Shown here: positions 23,468 through 32,425 of the stretch, piece after piece
Position numbering within the stretch: the first letter of the stretch is position 1
How the letters are laid out: each line of letters begins with the position of its first letter
Assembly (NCBI GenBank): GCA_958296065.1
Contig: CATQHX010000004.1
Location: forward strand, 1 to 64,000
Length of the DNA: 64,000 nt
Direction of reading: 5' to 3'
Origin: Vicinamibacterales bacterium
GTDB lineage: Bacteria > Acidobacteriota > Vicinamibacteria > Vicinamibacterales > UBA8438
The notes under the pieces: model-generated
What the model was told of the DNA's origin: nothing
The model's input: only the letters and a program-made list of their open reading frames with translations
Databases searched by the model: none
Made by a program: the position numbers and the translations under genes

Positions 23468-24829
23468 ATGGTGCGTTTGCAGCGGAGGCGGCCGGTGGTC
23501 GGGTGTGCGGTCATGCTGGCGGCGGCGGTGTTCGCGGCAAGCGGCCCGTCTTCCGCGCTGGCGGCGGAGCAGCCGGTGGCGCCTCCCTCCGTGCCGTCCG
23601 GGGTGACGCTGGTGGAGGTGGTCCGGGAACTGAACGCGTCGGCCGCCCAGTTGCTCTGGGTCCGCCTTGGGGATGCCGAGGGGAGAACCCTGCTGTTCCA
23701 GGCGGATGGGGGACCCGACCGGGTGAGGTGCATCGACGAGTGCGCTGCGGAGTTTCCTCCTCTCCTGGCGCCGGCCGGGGCCGAGCCCTTCGCCGACTGG
23801 TCGCCGGTCCGCTTGCCGGACGGACGGCTGCAGTGGGCCTACCGAGCCCACCCGCTGCACACGTGGTCCCTGGAGGAGGAACCGGGCGAAGTAGCCACCA
23901 ACATCGGGCTGGCCGAGACGGCGAACCTGAAGCTCGCCGAGCGCGGCCAACAGGCCGGAGCCCTGCTGCCGCCGCCGGAATGGCGGGTCGCCCGCTTCGA
24001 GCCCGCCCGGTCCATCGAGGTGCCGGCCGGCATCGAGGCCAGGCTCGTGTCGTCGGCACAGGCCGTAGTGCTGACCGATTTCGAGGGCTTCACGCTCTAC
24101 ACCCCGGACGGCGTTGCCGGGGGCGGCCGGCGGAACTGCTCCGGCCGCGGCTGCGAGACGGGCTGGTTGCCGGTCCCGGCGCCTGCGCTCGCCCTCGACG
24201 TGGGGCAGTTCTCGGTCGTGACCCGCACGGACGGCTCTCGGCAGTGGGCCTACCAGGGCCGGCCCTTGTACCGGTACCGGGGAGATCTGCTGCCCGGTGA
24301 CGCGCACGGCCGGGCCGTTGACGAGCGCTGGAGCATGGCCGTGCTGACGGAGAACTTCCGGCCGCCGGGGGTGACGGTGACTGCTCTGGAGGGCTACGGC
24401 GACGCGCTGTCGCGCGACGGCATGACGCTGTACAGCGGCTCCGCGTTCGAGAAGTACTGGGGCGGGCGCAATCTGCGCGACAGCTTCAAGAATGCCTACG
24501 ACCGCGGGAAGCGGCTGGGAGGCGACGCCTGCGCGAACCTTGGTTGCCTGCAGGAGTGGCGCCCGTTCCACGCATCCGCCGATGCCCGGTCCACCGGCTT
24601 CTGGGAAGTCATCACCCGCCGCGACGGCAGCCGGCAGTGGGCCTACAAGGGCTACGCCGTATACACCTACGCGGGCGACGAGGCCCCCGGCCAGAACCGC
24701 GGGCAGGCCACCTACGCCTTCGCGACGCTGGACGGGAGTCCCGAGGAGATCGAAAGGGCGGTCTGGTTGGCCGAGCTGGGCAAGACGTACGGCGGGGCGG
24801 GCGTGTACTGGAACGTCGCCAAGCCGTGA
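23468..24829 (+). CDS. COG4315-type secreted protein with three repeated modules
   Basis: This 453-residue exported protein (signal peptide about 10-37, ending SALAAEQ) has three copies of the COG4315/PF03640 'lipoprotein' module. Each combines a FTLYTPDG or MTLYSGS element, a Cys-bearing C...EW/GW element and a DGSRQWAYQGRPLYRYRGD element. Copy one is around residues 45-140, copy two 190-285, copy three 305-430. The function of the module is unknown. ATG 23468 has GGAG seven bases upstream and gives a clean signal peptide. An upstream ATG at 23372 overlapping the DUF1552 stop would add 32 basic residues. Confidence 0.75.
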   Translation: MVRLQRRRPVVGCAVMLAAAVFAASGPSSALAAEQPVAPPSVPSGVTLVEVVRELNASAAQLLWVRLGDAEGRTLLFQADGGPDRVRCIDECAAEFPPLLAPAGAEPFADWSPVRLPDGRLQWAYRAHPLHTWSLEEEPGEVATNIGLAETANLKLAERGQQAGALLPPPEWRVARFEPARSIEVPAGIEARLVSSAQAVVLTDFEGFTLYTPDGVAGGGRRNCSGRGCETGWLPVPAPALALDVGQFSVVTRTDGSRQWAYQGRPLYRYRGDLLPGDAHGRAVDERWSMAVLTENFRPPGVTVTALEGYGDALSRDGMTLYSGSAFEKYWGGRNLRDSFKNAYDRGKRLGGDACANLGCLQEWRPFHASADARSTGFWEVITRRDGSRQWAYKGYAVYTYAGDEAPGQNRGQATYAFATLDGSPEEIERAVWLAELGKTYGGAGVYWNVAKP

Positions 24830-25000
24830 TCCGATCGGCCGGCGTTCCGGCGCGCACAGCCCCACGTTGCCGGCAGGGTTGCCGAGTTGCGAACGGGAGT
24901 CCATCGTAGAGGGAGCGACGCGGCCCCATCCTGCGGCGTGTCGCTCGAACCGTCACTTCCGTGATGCTGGCCGGCGATGCCCGGCTGCCCCAGGCAAGGA

Positions 25001-26995
25001 ATGATGCGTACACCACCGACTCGAACGACGCTCGCGATCCTGCTGCTGGCGGCGACCCCTCCCGCCTGGGCGCAACCCCCCGAGCACCAATGGTCCCACT
25101 TCGGCGCCGACGCGGCGTTCACGCGCTACTCGCCGCTGGACCGGATCGATCATGAGAACATCGGCGAGCTGGAGGTCGTCTGGCGCCGGCTGGCGGCCGA
25201 TCCGCAACTGCAGGCGGCATTCCCGGATCTGGGGGTGAACGCGTACCTGCGCTCGACGCCGATCCTGATCGACGGCGTGCTCTACGCCCCGAACGCGCAC
25301 GGCCTGCTGGATGCGTTCGATCCGGCGACCGGAGAGACCATCTGGCGGCAGCCGCCGTTCGCCGCCACCGAGGAGGAGGTCGCCGGCGGCAGCACGCGGG
25401 GGGGCGCCTACTGGACGGACGGCGAGGCCCGGAGGCTGCTGCTGGTCCGCGGCGGGTACCTGTACGCGGTCGACGCGCGGACCGGCCGGCGAGTGTCGTC
25501 GTTCGGTCTCGCCGACCAGGGCCGGGTGGACCTGGACTGGGAGCATCCGCTCGCCGGCGAATTCGACTGGACGGCCGGACCCCTCGTGGTCGGGGACGTC
25601 GTGGTCGTCGCCGGCACGACCGGCGGCTCCGGCGACGGCGGCATCGTCAGGGAGGCCGCCCCGGAGGACATCCGCGGCTTCGACGTGCGGACCGGCGAGC
25701 TGCTCTGGACATTCCACGTCGTTCCGCGGGCCGGCGAGTTCGGGGCGGACACCTGGGGCGATGGCTCCGCCGACTATTCGGGAGATCTCGGGTCGTGGTG
25801 CTGCCTGACCGCCGACGAGGAGCTGGGGTACGTCTACGTCCCGCTCTCAGCGCCGACGGGGATGGTCTACGGCGGCCACCGGCTGGGCGACAATCTCTTC
25901 TCGGACAGCCTCGTCGCCCTCGACGCCACCACCGGCGAGCGGGTGTGGCACTTTCAGATGGTGCACCACGACGTCTGGGAGTACGACACCGTCGGGCCGC
26001 CGATTCTGGGGGAGATAGCGGTGGAAGGCCGTCGGATCGCGGCGGTGATGCAGCCGAGCAAGACCGCGTTCCTGTATGTTCTCGACCGCCGGACCGGCGA
26101 GCCGGTCTGGCCGATCGAGGAGCGCGAGGTGCCGCAGTCGATCGTGCCGGGCGAGCGCACTTCCGCGACACAGCCGTTCCCCACGAAACCGCCGCCGTTC
26201 GATCGTCAGGGCGTCACCGTCGACGACCTCATCGACTTCACGCCGGAGCTGCACGCCGCCGCCCTCGAAGCGGTGGAATCGCTGGTGCTGGGGCCGCTGT
26301 TCACGCCCCCGTGGCCGCGCAGCGGCGAGCCGGGTGGCAAGCTGGGGACGTTGACCATCCCCGGTGGCTGGGGGGCCGGAAACTGGCACACCGGGGCGTT
26401 CGATCCCGAGACCGGCATCTACTACGCGGTATCGCACACGCAGCCGACGGTCTGGAGCGTCTCCCCGACCACGTTCGAGGGCGCCACCCTGGCCTGGACG
26501 ACCTCCCGCGGCGACGAGTTGCGGGTGCCGACGCCGCGGCCGCACGGCCTGCCCATCGTCAAGCCCCCGTACGGACGCATCACCGCGCTCGACCTGAACC
26601 GCGGCGAGCTGGCCTGGATGGTCCCGAACGGCGACGGGCCGCGCAACCACCCGCGGCTGAAGGACCTGGATCTGCCGCCGCTCGGCATCCCCAACCGTCC
26701 GGCGCCGCTCGTGACCGCGAGTCTGCTGTTTCTCGGCGAGGGCAGCGACGCCATCATGGGGACGATACGCGGCGAGGGAGACCCGTCCGACCCCGAGCAG
26801 GACCAGTCCTGGCGCTGGGGCCGGAAGTTCCGGGCTTACGACAAGTCCACCGGTGAGGTGGTGTGGGAGACGGAGCTGCCGGCCGGTACCACCGGAGGCC
26901 CGATGACCTACCTGCACGAGGGCCGGCAGTACATTGTGGTCGCGGTGGGCGCGCGCGACGAGATCCCGGAGTGGGTGGCGCTGGCCGTGCCGTAG
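25001..26995 (+). CDS. Periplasmic PQQ-dependent dehydrogenase (glucose/quinate-type quinoprotein)
   Basis: This 664-residue exported quinoprotein has a leader ending PAWAQPPEHQW and eight-bladed propeller signatures: YSPLDRIDHENIGELEVVWRR, DAFDPATGETIWRQ, YAVDARTGRRVSSFG, VALDATTGERVWHFQMVHHDVWEYD, FLYVLDRRTGEPVWPIEE, ITALDLNRGELAWM and FRAYDKSTGEVVWETELPAGTTGGPMTY. The HHDVWEYD and TTGGP segments are characteristic of membrane-bound/soluble PQQ glucose dehydrogenase relatives. It oxidises an alcohol or sugar in the periplasm, with electrons to quinone or cytochrome. ATGs at 25001 and 25004 follow AAGGA. It may be the last gene of the DUF1592 cluster. Confidence 0.9.
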   Translation: MMRTPPTRTTLAILLLAATPPAWAQPPEHQWSHFGADAAFTRYSPLDRIDHENIGELEVVWRRLAADPQLQAAFPDLGVNAYLRSTPILIDGVLYAPNAHGLLDAFDPATGETIWRQPPFAATEEEVAGGSTRGGAYWTDGEARRLLLVRGGYLYAVDARTGRRVSSFGLADQGRVDLDWEHPLAGEFDWTAGPLVVGDVVVVAGTTGGSGDGGIVREAAPEDIRGFDVRTGELLWTFHVVPRAGEFGADTWGDGSADYSGDLGSWCCLTADEELGYVYVPLSAPTGMVYGGHRLGDNLFSDSLVALDATTGERVWHFQMVHHDVWEYDTVGPPILGEIAVEGRRIAAVMQPSKTAFLYVLDRRTGEPVWPIEEREVPQSIVPGERTSATQPFPTKPPPFDRQGVTVDDLIDFTPELHAAALEAVESLVLGPLFTPPWPRSGEPGGKLGTLTIPGGWGAGNWHTGAFDPETGIYYAVSHTQPTVWSVSPTTFEGATLAWTTSRGDELRVPTPRPHGLPIVKPPYGRITALDLNRGELAWMVPNGDGPRNHPRLKDLDLPPLGIPNRPAPLVTASLLFLGEGSDAIMGTIRGEGDPSDPEQDQSWRWGRKFRAYDKSTGEVVWETELPAGTTGGPMTYLHEGRQYIVVAVGARDEIPEWVALAVP

Positions 26996-27035
26996 GTTGA
27001 AGCCGCCGCCGGGCGCGCTTTCGGCGCCGCAGGAC

Positions 27036-27506
27036 TCATTCCTCGGCCGTCAACGCCGGCATGACGAACTCGTGCCCCGGCTGTCTCACGGTGAGCACCG
27101 CACAGGGCGCCTTCCGCACGACCTTCTCGGCCACGCTGCCGAGCAGCAGGTGCTTGACCGGGCCGCGTCCGTGCGTGCCCATCACGATCATGTCGATCGC
27201 GTTGTCCGTGGCGTAATGCAGAATCTCGACGAAGGCGTGACCCACCCGGATCGCCCGCACGGTCTCGACGCCGTCGATCGAGATGCCGGCCAGATGCCGC
27301 TCCGCATCGGCCTCCCACGTCTTGAGCAGGTCGGAGACGACCAGCGCACCCGCTCCGACGGCCCAGTCCTGCGGCGTCGGGTCGGCCACCACATGCAGCA
27401 TGTGCACCTCGGCGCCGAACCGGCCGGCCATCTCGCGGGCATAGCCGAGTGCGTGTTGGGCTGTCTCGCTGAAGTCTGTCGGCAGCAGGATCCGCTTGAG
27501 GGTCAT
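27036..27506 (-). CDS. Universal stress protein UspA family
   Basis: A 156-residue single Usp domain, MTLKRILLPTDFSETAQHALGYA, ending with the ATP-binding G-x2-G-x9-G motif in GTHGRGPVKHLLLGSVAEKV and then APCAVLTVR. ATP-binding Usp proteins act in stress survival. Monocistronic, convergent with the quinoprotein gene upstream. Confidence 0.93.
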   Translation of the reverse strand: MTLKRILLPTDFSETAQHALGYAREMAGRFGAEVHMLHVVADPTPQDWAVGAGALVVSDLLKTWEADAERHLAGISIDGVETVRAIRVGHAFVEILHYATDNAIDMIVMGTHGRGPVKHLLLGSVAEKVVRKAPCAVLTVRQPGHEFVMPALTAEE

Positions 27507-27657
27507 GTCGAGTCTCCCCCATCATCGTAGTCGAAGGTCGGCTTCCGAGGCGGACCGGACGCGTTACTCGTCGAGGGTACGGGTCGGGACGCGGTGTCGC
27601 CGGCCGGGCGTGGCAGCCTCGGGCGGTCATCGTGACGGGGCGGCCGGTTCGCTCAAC

Positions 27658-29160
27658 CTACAGCAGTCCCACCAGCGGCCCGATCACGATCAGGAGCACC
27701 GTCATCAGCAGGACCCAGACCGCGCTGATCACCAGCCCCGGCGGCAGCATGTCGAACATCCGGTAGTAGCCCCGGCTGTAGGTGACCAGGGGCACCGCGT
27801 CCAGAGGCAGCAGGAACGCGCACGACGCGGTGAAGATGACCGGCAGCGCATAGAGGGCCGGATTCACCCCCGCCGCGGCGCCGAGGACCATGATCGGCGG
27901 GATCATGACCGCGTTGATGACCGGTGCGATCGGGAGCATCAGGTGGATGACCACCGTGAAGGCGCTGATCGCAGCGATCAGGGCGACGGCGTTCCAGTCG
28001 GCGAGACCCCCCAGAGCCGATTCGGCGAGCCACGTAGCGAGGCCGGTCCGCGACGACGCCTGACCCAGCGACGTTACCCCGCCGATTACCATCAGGGTGT
28101 CCCAGCCGGTGACCTGCTGGACCTCCTTCCAGGTGAAGAGGCCGATGCCGGGGAGGAACATCGCCACGGCTCCCACGACGGCCACCAGGAAGGTATCGAG
28201 GACCGGCAGCCAGGTGCTCGAGATCCACAGGGTGATCATCGCGCTCATGATGGCGATGACCTTCCACTCGTCGCGGCTGACCGGCCCGATCCGGCGCCGC
28301 TCGTCGTGGATCTCCTCCAGGTCGCCGATGGACGCGATCTCCGGTGGAAAGAACTTCACCAGCACCCAGGCCGCCACCGGCAGCAGGATGGCCACCATCG
28401 GGATGCCTATCGCCATCCAGTGCAGGAACGGGACGCGCTCTCCGCCCGCCTGCTCGATCATCACGAGGCCGAGCAGATTGATGGAGCTGCCGGCCGGCGT
28501 GCCGACGCCGCCGATCAGCGCCGCGATCGGGATGCCAATCATCACCGCCCGGCCGAAACGAGAGCCTGGCCGCAGTCCCAGCTTGTCGAGGATGCCTACG
28601 GCGATGGCCATGAAGATGGCGGCGGCCGGCACGTCGGAGACGACCAGCGAGATCGTGCCGGTACCGACAACGAACACGTACACCGCGCGTGTGGCGTCGG
28701 TGCCCGCGCGCGCGAGCAGCCACAGGGCGAATCGGCGGGCCAGCCCGGTCTTCACCCACGCGTAGGCGATGGCGAACATCACGAGCACGAAGAAGAAGAC
28801 GCTGCTCATGAAATTGGCGGCGGCCGCACCGAAGATGGCGCCGGGGGTGGGCGGGCGCCCGCTGACCAGCGACGTGAGGCCGAAGATGGGCTGTAGGGCC
28901 AGGGCCAGCAGCGAGGTAACCGCGATCGGCAGCGCCTCGGTGGACCACAGCACGAGTATCCCGGCGAAGAGCGCGGCCAGCCGGTGCGCTTCCGGCGGGA
29001 GTCCCTCCGGCGTCGGCAGGATCAGGATGAAGCCGGTGAGGGCCGCCGCGCCCAGGAGTCCGGCGGTGACGTTCGAGCCGGTCGTGTTCGTGCCCGGCGT
29101 GCTCTCGCCGGGTGCCGCGCTCGGCGCGCTGACACCCGGGTGCTTGTCGCCATGAGTCAT
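27658..29160 (-). CDS. SLC13/DASS-family transporter of the pca operon
   Basis: The 500-residue protein has about 12 membrane segments and SLC13 signatures: GGVGTPAGSSINLLGLVMI in the first half and PIAPVINAVMIPPIMVLG with LLPLDAVPLVTYSRGYY in the second. Helices begin around residue 35 after a hydrophilic N-terminus. The start at 29160 overlaps the pcaC stop (ATGA), so it is the last gene of pcaHGBC. An aromatic acid or dicarboxylate intermediate of protocatechuate breakdown is a likely substrate, by context only. It is a distant paralogue of the gene at 6327. Confidence 0.87.
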   Translation of the reverse strand: MTHGDKHPGVSAPSAAPGESTPGTNTTGSNVTAGLLGAAALTGFILILPTPEGLPPEAHRLAALFAGILVLWSTEALPIAVTSLLALALQPIFGLTSLVSGRPPTPGAIFGAAAANFMSSVFFFVLVMFAIAYAWVKTGLARRFALWLLARAGTDATRAVYVFVVGTGTISLVVSDVPAAAIFMAIAVGILDKLGLRPGSRFGRAVMIGIPIAALIGGVGTPAGSSINLLGLVMIEQAGGERVPFLHWMAIGIPMVAILLPVAAWVLVKFFPPEIASIGDLEEIHDERRRIGPVSRDEWKVIAIMSAMITLWISSTWLPVLDTFLVAVVGAVAMFLPGIGLFTWKEVQQVTGWDTLMVIGGVTSLGQASSRTGLATWLAESALGGLADWNAVALIAAISAFTVVIHLMLPIAPVINAVMIPPIMVLGAAAGVNPALYALPVIFTASCAFLLPLDAVPLVTYSRGYYRMFDMLPPGLVISAVWVLLMTVLLIVIGPLVGLL

Positions 29161-29546
29161 GATCGCCCCTCGATCTCGTCGAGCACCTGGCGCGCGATGT
29201 TGACGGCGGTCAGGGCCGCCGGGGCGCCGCAGTAGATCGCCTGCTGGAGCACGATCTCGTTGACGTCGTCCATGGAGAAACCGCCTTCGGCCAGCGCCGC
29301 CCGCACGTGAATCCGGTACTGGTCCCACTGCCGCAGTGCGATCTGCGTCCCGATCACCAGCACGCGGCGCGTGCGGTGGTCGAGCCCCGGGCGCGTCCAG
29401 ATTTCGCCCCAGGCGTAGCGCGTGATCAGGTCCTGGATTTCCGTGGTGGCGTCGGTCGTGTCGGCGACCGCCCGGTCGACGTAGGCGTCGCCCAGAATCT
29501 CCCGCCGTATCGCCATGCCCGCCGCATGCCGCTCTCTGTCGTCCAT
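29157..29546 (-). CDS. pcaC: 4-carboxymuconolactone decarboxylase
   Basis: This 129-residue AhpD/CMD-fold protein shows PcaC features: DERERH-like N-terminus, LGDAYVDRA, RYAWGEIWTRPGLDHRTRRVLVIG and the C-terminal GFSMDDVNEIVLQQAIYCGAPAALTAVNIA. It converts 4-carboxymuconolactone to 3-oxoadipate enol-lactone in the beta-ketoadipate pathway. It lies 46 bp after pcaB and overlaps the transporter start. The classic pcaD lactonase is not in this operon. Confidence 0.93.
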   Translation of the reverse strand: MDDRERHAAGMAIRREILGDAYVDRAVADTTDATTEIQDLITRYAWGEIWTRPGLDHRTRRVLVIGTQIALRQWDQYRIHVRAALAEGGFSMDDVNEIVLQQAIYCGAPAALTAVNIARQVLDEIEGRS

Positions 29547-29592
29547 ATGCGCCTCAGGGGGTCAGGAAACGGTGAAGGAGAGCCGACAGCCG

Positions 29593-30969
29593 TCAACTTC
29601 GAGCTGCATGGCCTTCGCGGGTCTCGCCGATTCGCTCGAGCACCCGGTCGATGTAGTCACGGGTGGCGCCGAGATAGTTGTCCACCGACAACCGCCGCGC
29701 GATCTCCGCCGGACCCAGGTGTCGTGCGATCAGCGGATCGTCACCGAGGACGTCGGCGAGCGGCCGTCCCTCGTCCGCCGCCCGGCGGCAGGCCGCCGCG
29801 ATGCAGGCGTGTGCCTCGTGCTTGCCGACCGACTCCGCCAGAGCCATGGCAATCGACTCGGCCAGCAGTACGCCGCCGGACGCCTCGGCGTTGGCGCGCA
29901 TGCGGTCCGTGTCCACGACCAGCCCTTCCACCGCGTCGGCTGTGGCCCGGGCGCCGGCCGCCGTCGCCACCACCAGTTCGGGCAGCGTATCCCATTCGAC
30001 CTGCCAGCCGCCGAGACCGCGCTCATGCTCCTGCACCATCGCCCCGAGGATGGTCGCAACCAGCCCGGGAGTCCGGCCCGCGGCGGCCAGCGCGACGGAC
30101 GCCGCCACCGGATTCCGTTTCTGCGGCATCGTCGACGATCCGCCGTGTCCCGGCGCCGAACGCTCGGCCGCCTCGCCGACCTCGGTCTGCGCGAGCAGGG
30201 CGATGTCGCGCCCGATCTTGCCCCCCGTGCCGGCTGCGACGCCGAGCGCGCAGGCGAGCTGCGCGAACCGATCCCGGTGCGCATGCCAGGGGATGTCGGG
30301 TACGGGCAGCTCGAGTCGCGCGGCCAGTGCCTCGGTCACCGCTGGACCCCGCGATCCGAGCGAGGCCAGCGTGCCCGAGGCGCCCCCGAGCTGCAGCACG
30401 AGCGCGTCGTCGAGCGCGGCCTGCAGGCGGCGCCGTGTCCGGTCGAGCGCGTCGGTCCAGCCGGCGGCCTTGAGGCCGAACGTGACCGGTGTCGCCTGCT
30501 GCAGCCAGGTGCGGCCGGCCATGGTCGCGTCGGCGTACCGGCGCGCATGGGCCACCGCCGCCCGCACTCCTCGGGCGAGGTGGTCGATGATGGTGGGAAC
30601 CGCCGCCCGCAGTTGCAGCACGAGGCCGGTATCCAGGACGTCCTGGCTGGTGGCTCCCCAATGGACGAAGCCGGCCGCCCGGGCGTCGGCTTCCGCTACC
30701 CGTGCGGTCAGTTGCCGCACCACCGGGATCACCGGGTTCCCCGTCTCCGTTGCTTCGGCCGCGAGGCGGGTCGTGTCGTACAGCTCCGCCCGGGCCGCCC
30801 CCCCAATGGCTGCGACGCAATTCTCCGGCACGATCCCGACCTGCGCCTCGGCTTCGGCAAGCGCGGCCTCGACGTCCAGCATCGCCTGCAGTTGGGCACG
30901 GGCCGAGAAGTGCGCCGCGACATCCGGGTCGCCCAGTACGTGGGCGTGCAGGCGGGCCACATCGGTCAT
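29593..30969 (-). CDS. pcaB: 3-carboxy-cis,cis-muconate cycloisomerase
   Basis: The 458-residue member of the fumarase/adenylosuccinate lyase superfamily has the GGSSTMPQKRNPVAA signature near residue 280, the N-terminal FSARAQLQAMLDVEAALAEAEA and the HWGATSQDVLDTGLVLQLR segment. PcaB cyclises 3-carboxymuconate to 4-carboxymuconolactone. It begins 15 bp after pcaG. Confidence 0.93.
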   Translation of the reverse strand: MTDVARLHAHVLGDPDVAAHFSARAQLQAMLDVEAALAEAEAQVGIVPENCVAAIGGAARAELYDTTRLAAEATETGNPVIPVVRQLTARVAEADARAAGFVHWGATSQDVLDTGLVLQLRAAVPTIIDHLARGVRAAVAHARRYADATMAGRTWLQQATPVTFGLKAAGWTDALDRTRRRLQAALDDALVLQLGGASGTLASLGSRGPAVTEALAARLELPVPDIPWHAHRDRFAQLACALGVAAGTGGKIGRDIALLAQTEVGEAAERSAPGHGGSSTMPQKRNPVAASVALAAAGRTPGLVATILGAMVQEHERGLGGWQVEWDTLPELVVATAAGARATADAVEGLVVDTDRMRANAEASGGVLLAESIAMALAESVGKHEAHACIAAACRRAADEGRPLADVLGDDPLIARHLGPAEIARRLSVDNYLGATRDYIDRVLERIGETREGHAARS

Positions 30970-30984
30970 GGCGCGATCGGCCTG

Positions 30985-31545
30985 TCAGACATCGAAGAAC
31001 ACCGTCTCGGCCGGCCCCTGGAGAACGATGGCGTGGCTGTAGCGCCCGGCTTCGCGGCGCGCCGCGACGAGCGTCGGCCGGCGGTCCGGCGCGACCTCGG
31101 CGAGAATCGGATCCCCGTCGTTCGAAGGCTCGTCCTCGAAGTAGATGCGGGTGACGAGCCGCGTCAGCAGGCCGCGGGCAAAGAGGCCGACCATGAGGTG
31201 CGGCGCCTGCGGCCGCCCCCCGGGCCCCGGGACCGATCCCGGCTTGATGGTCTCGATGCGGAAGCGACCCGCGGTGTTCGTGTGGACCCGGCCGAACCCG
31301 TCGAAGGTCGTGTCCGGCTCGGTGTTGCGCGCGTCCTCCGGGTGGTTGTAGTTGCCGTCGGCGTTGGCTTGCCAGATCTCGACGAGCGCGTCGGGAATGG
31401 GGTGGCCGGCGCCGTCGCGGATCGTGCCTTCGACGGTGATGCGTTGTCCCGGCGTGCCGTCTTGCACGAGCGACAGGCGATCCTGCTCCGGCACGAGAAT
31501 CGCGAAGAAGGGACCGACGGTCTGGCAAGGAGTGGGCGGCAGCAT
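30985..31545 (-). CDS. pcaG: Protocatechuate 3,4-dioxygenase alpha subunit
   Basis: The 186-residue intradiol dioxygenase subunit starts MLPPTPCQTVGPFFAI. It contains the carboxypeptidase-like beta core (GAGHPIPDALVEIWQANADG) and the HLMVGLFARGLLTRLVTRIYFEDE segment typical of PcaG. The alpha subunit lacks the iron ligands and forms the (alpha-beta)Fe unit with PcaH. It lies 36 bp downstream of pcaH. Confidence 0.94.
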   Translation of the reverse strand: MLPPTPCQTVGPFFAILVPEQDRLSLVQDGTPGQRITVEGTIRDGAGHPIPDALVEIWQANADGNYNHPEDARNTEPDTTFDGFGRVHTNTAGRFRIETIKPGSVPGPGGRPQAPHLMVGLFARGLLTRLVTRIYFEDEPSNDGDPILAEVAPDRRPTLVAARREAGRYSHAIVLQGPAETVFFDV

Positions 31546-31581
31546 GTCGGGTCTGGTCTTGCCTTCAGAGTGTCCGGGCCT

Positions 31582-32301
31582 CTATTCGTCCGGCGGGGTG
31601 GCGTCCCGCCCCCGCAGCACGATGTCGAAGCGGTACCCGAGCGCCCGCCCGGGCTCCGTCACATCCAGGTCGAACGCCGCTACGAGCTGCTCGCGGCCGC
31701 GGGCCGTGGGAACGGCGTTGAATATCGGGTCCAGAGCCAGCAGCGGGTCTCCGGGGAAGTACATCTGGGTCATGAGCCGGGTCAGGAAACTGTGCCCGAA
31801 GACCGAGAAGTGCACGTGGGCCGGCCGCCACGCGTTGTCGTGGTTGCCCCAGGGATAGGCCCCCGGCCTGATTGTCGTGAACCGGAAGCCGCCCGCCGCA
31901 TCGGTGAGCATCCGGCCGGCGCCGCTGAAGTTGGCATCCCGTGGCGCGTCGTGCGTGTCCTGCGCGTGCGCGTAGCGGCCCGCTGCGTTCGCCTGCCAGA
32001 TCTCCACCAGGGTTTCGGGCACCGGTCGCGCATCCTCGTCCAACACCCGGCCGGCGATGACGATGCGCTCGCCGAGCGGCTCGCCGGGATGCTGGCGGGT
32101 GAGGTCGCTGTCGAGCGGTCCGATCGGTCCGTAGCCGTGGACGGGGCCGGTGATCTCGGACAGCGTCTGCGGTATCACCACCAGCGGCCGGGCCGGATGG
32201 CGCAAGGCGGTCGACCGGTACGCCGCTACGTCGTTCGGCGGATCGTGGGCGGCCGGCGGCCGGCGATAGGGGCGGATCCGGGAAGCCACAACGCTCGACA
32301 A
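31582..32301 (-). CDS. pcaH: Protocatechuate 3,4-dioxygenase beta subunit
   Basis: The 239-residue iron-binding subunit opens the protocatechuate ring between the hydroxyls to give 3-carboxy-cis,cis-muconate. Visible iron ligands are Tyr in AAGRYAH (about residue 109), Tyr in GAYPWGN (about 148) and the two His of RPAHVHF (about 161 and 163). The N-terminal RSTALRHPARPLV is typical. First gene of pcaHGBC-transporter. The start given is TTG 32301; GTG at 32289 (12 nt inside) is an alternative. It is divergent from the NHL gene at 32426, so the 120-bp gap should hold the operon promoter. Confidence 0.95.
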   Translation of the reverse strand: MSSVVASRIRPYRRPPAAHDPPNDVAAYRSTALRHPARPLVVIPQTLSEITGPVHGYGPIGPLDSDLTRQHPGEPLGERIVIAGRVLDEDARPVPETLVEIWQANAAGRYAHAQDTHDAPRDANFSGAGRMLTDAAGGFRFTTIRPGAYPWGNHDNAWRPAHVHFSVFGHSFLTRLMTQMYFPGDPLLALDPIFNAVPTARGREQLVAAFDLDVTEPGRALGYRFDIVLRGRDATPPDE

Positions 32302-32425
32302 TCGTAGCGGACTTCCATCGGACCCGCACGTTTTCGGCCTCCAAACGCCGTCCCGCCGGGGACGCTAGTATTGCCTGCAGGGTAGGGCGGAATCAGTCCG
32401 CGAGCCAGGGGCAGGGAGGGTGTTC

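Noticed and set aside
27036..27506. Regulatory link of UspA to the pca operon
   Set aside because: It lies after the transporter's 3' end on the same strand with about 150 bp and no overlap; no shared signal was found.
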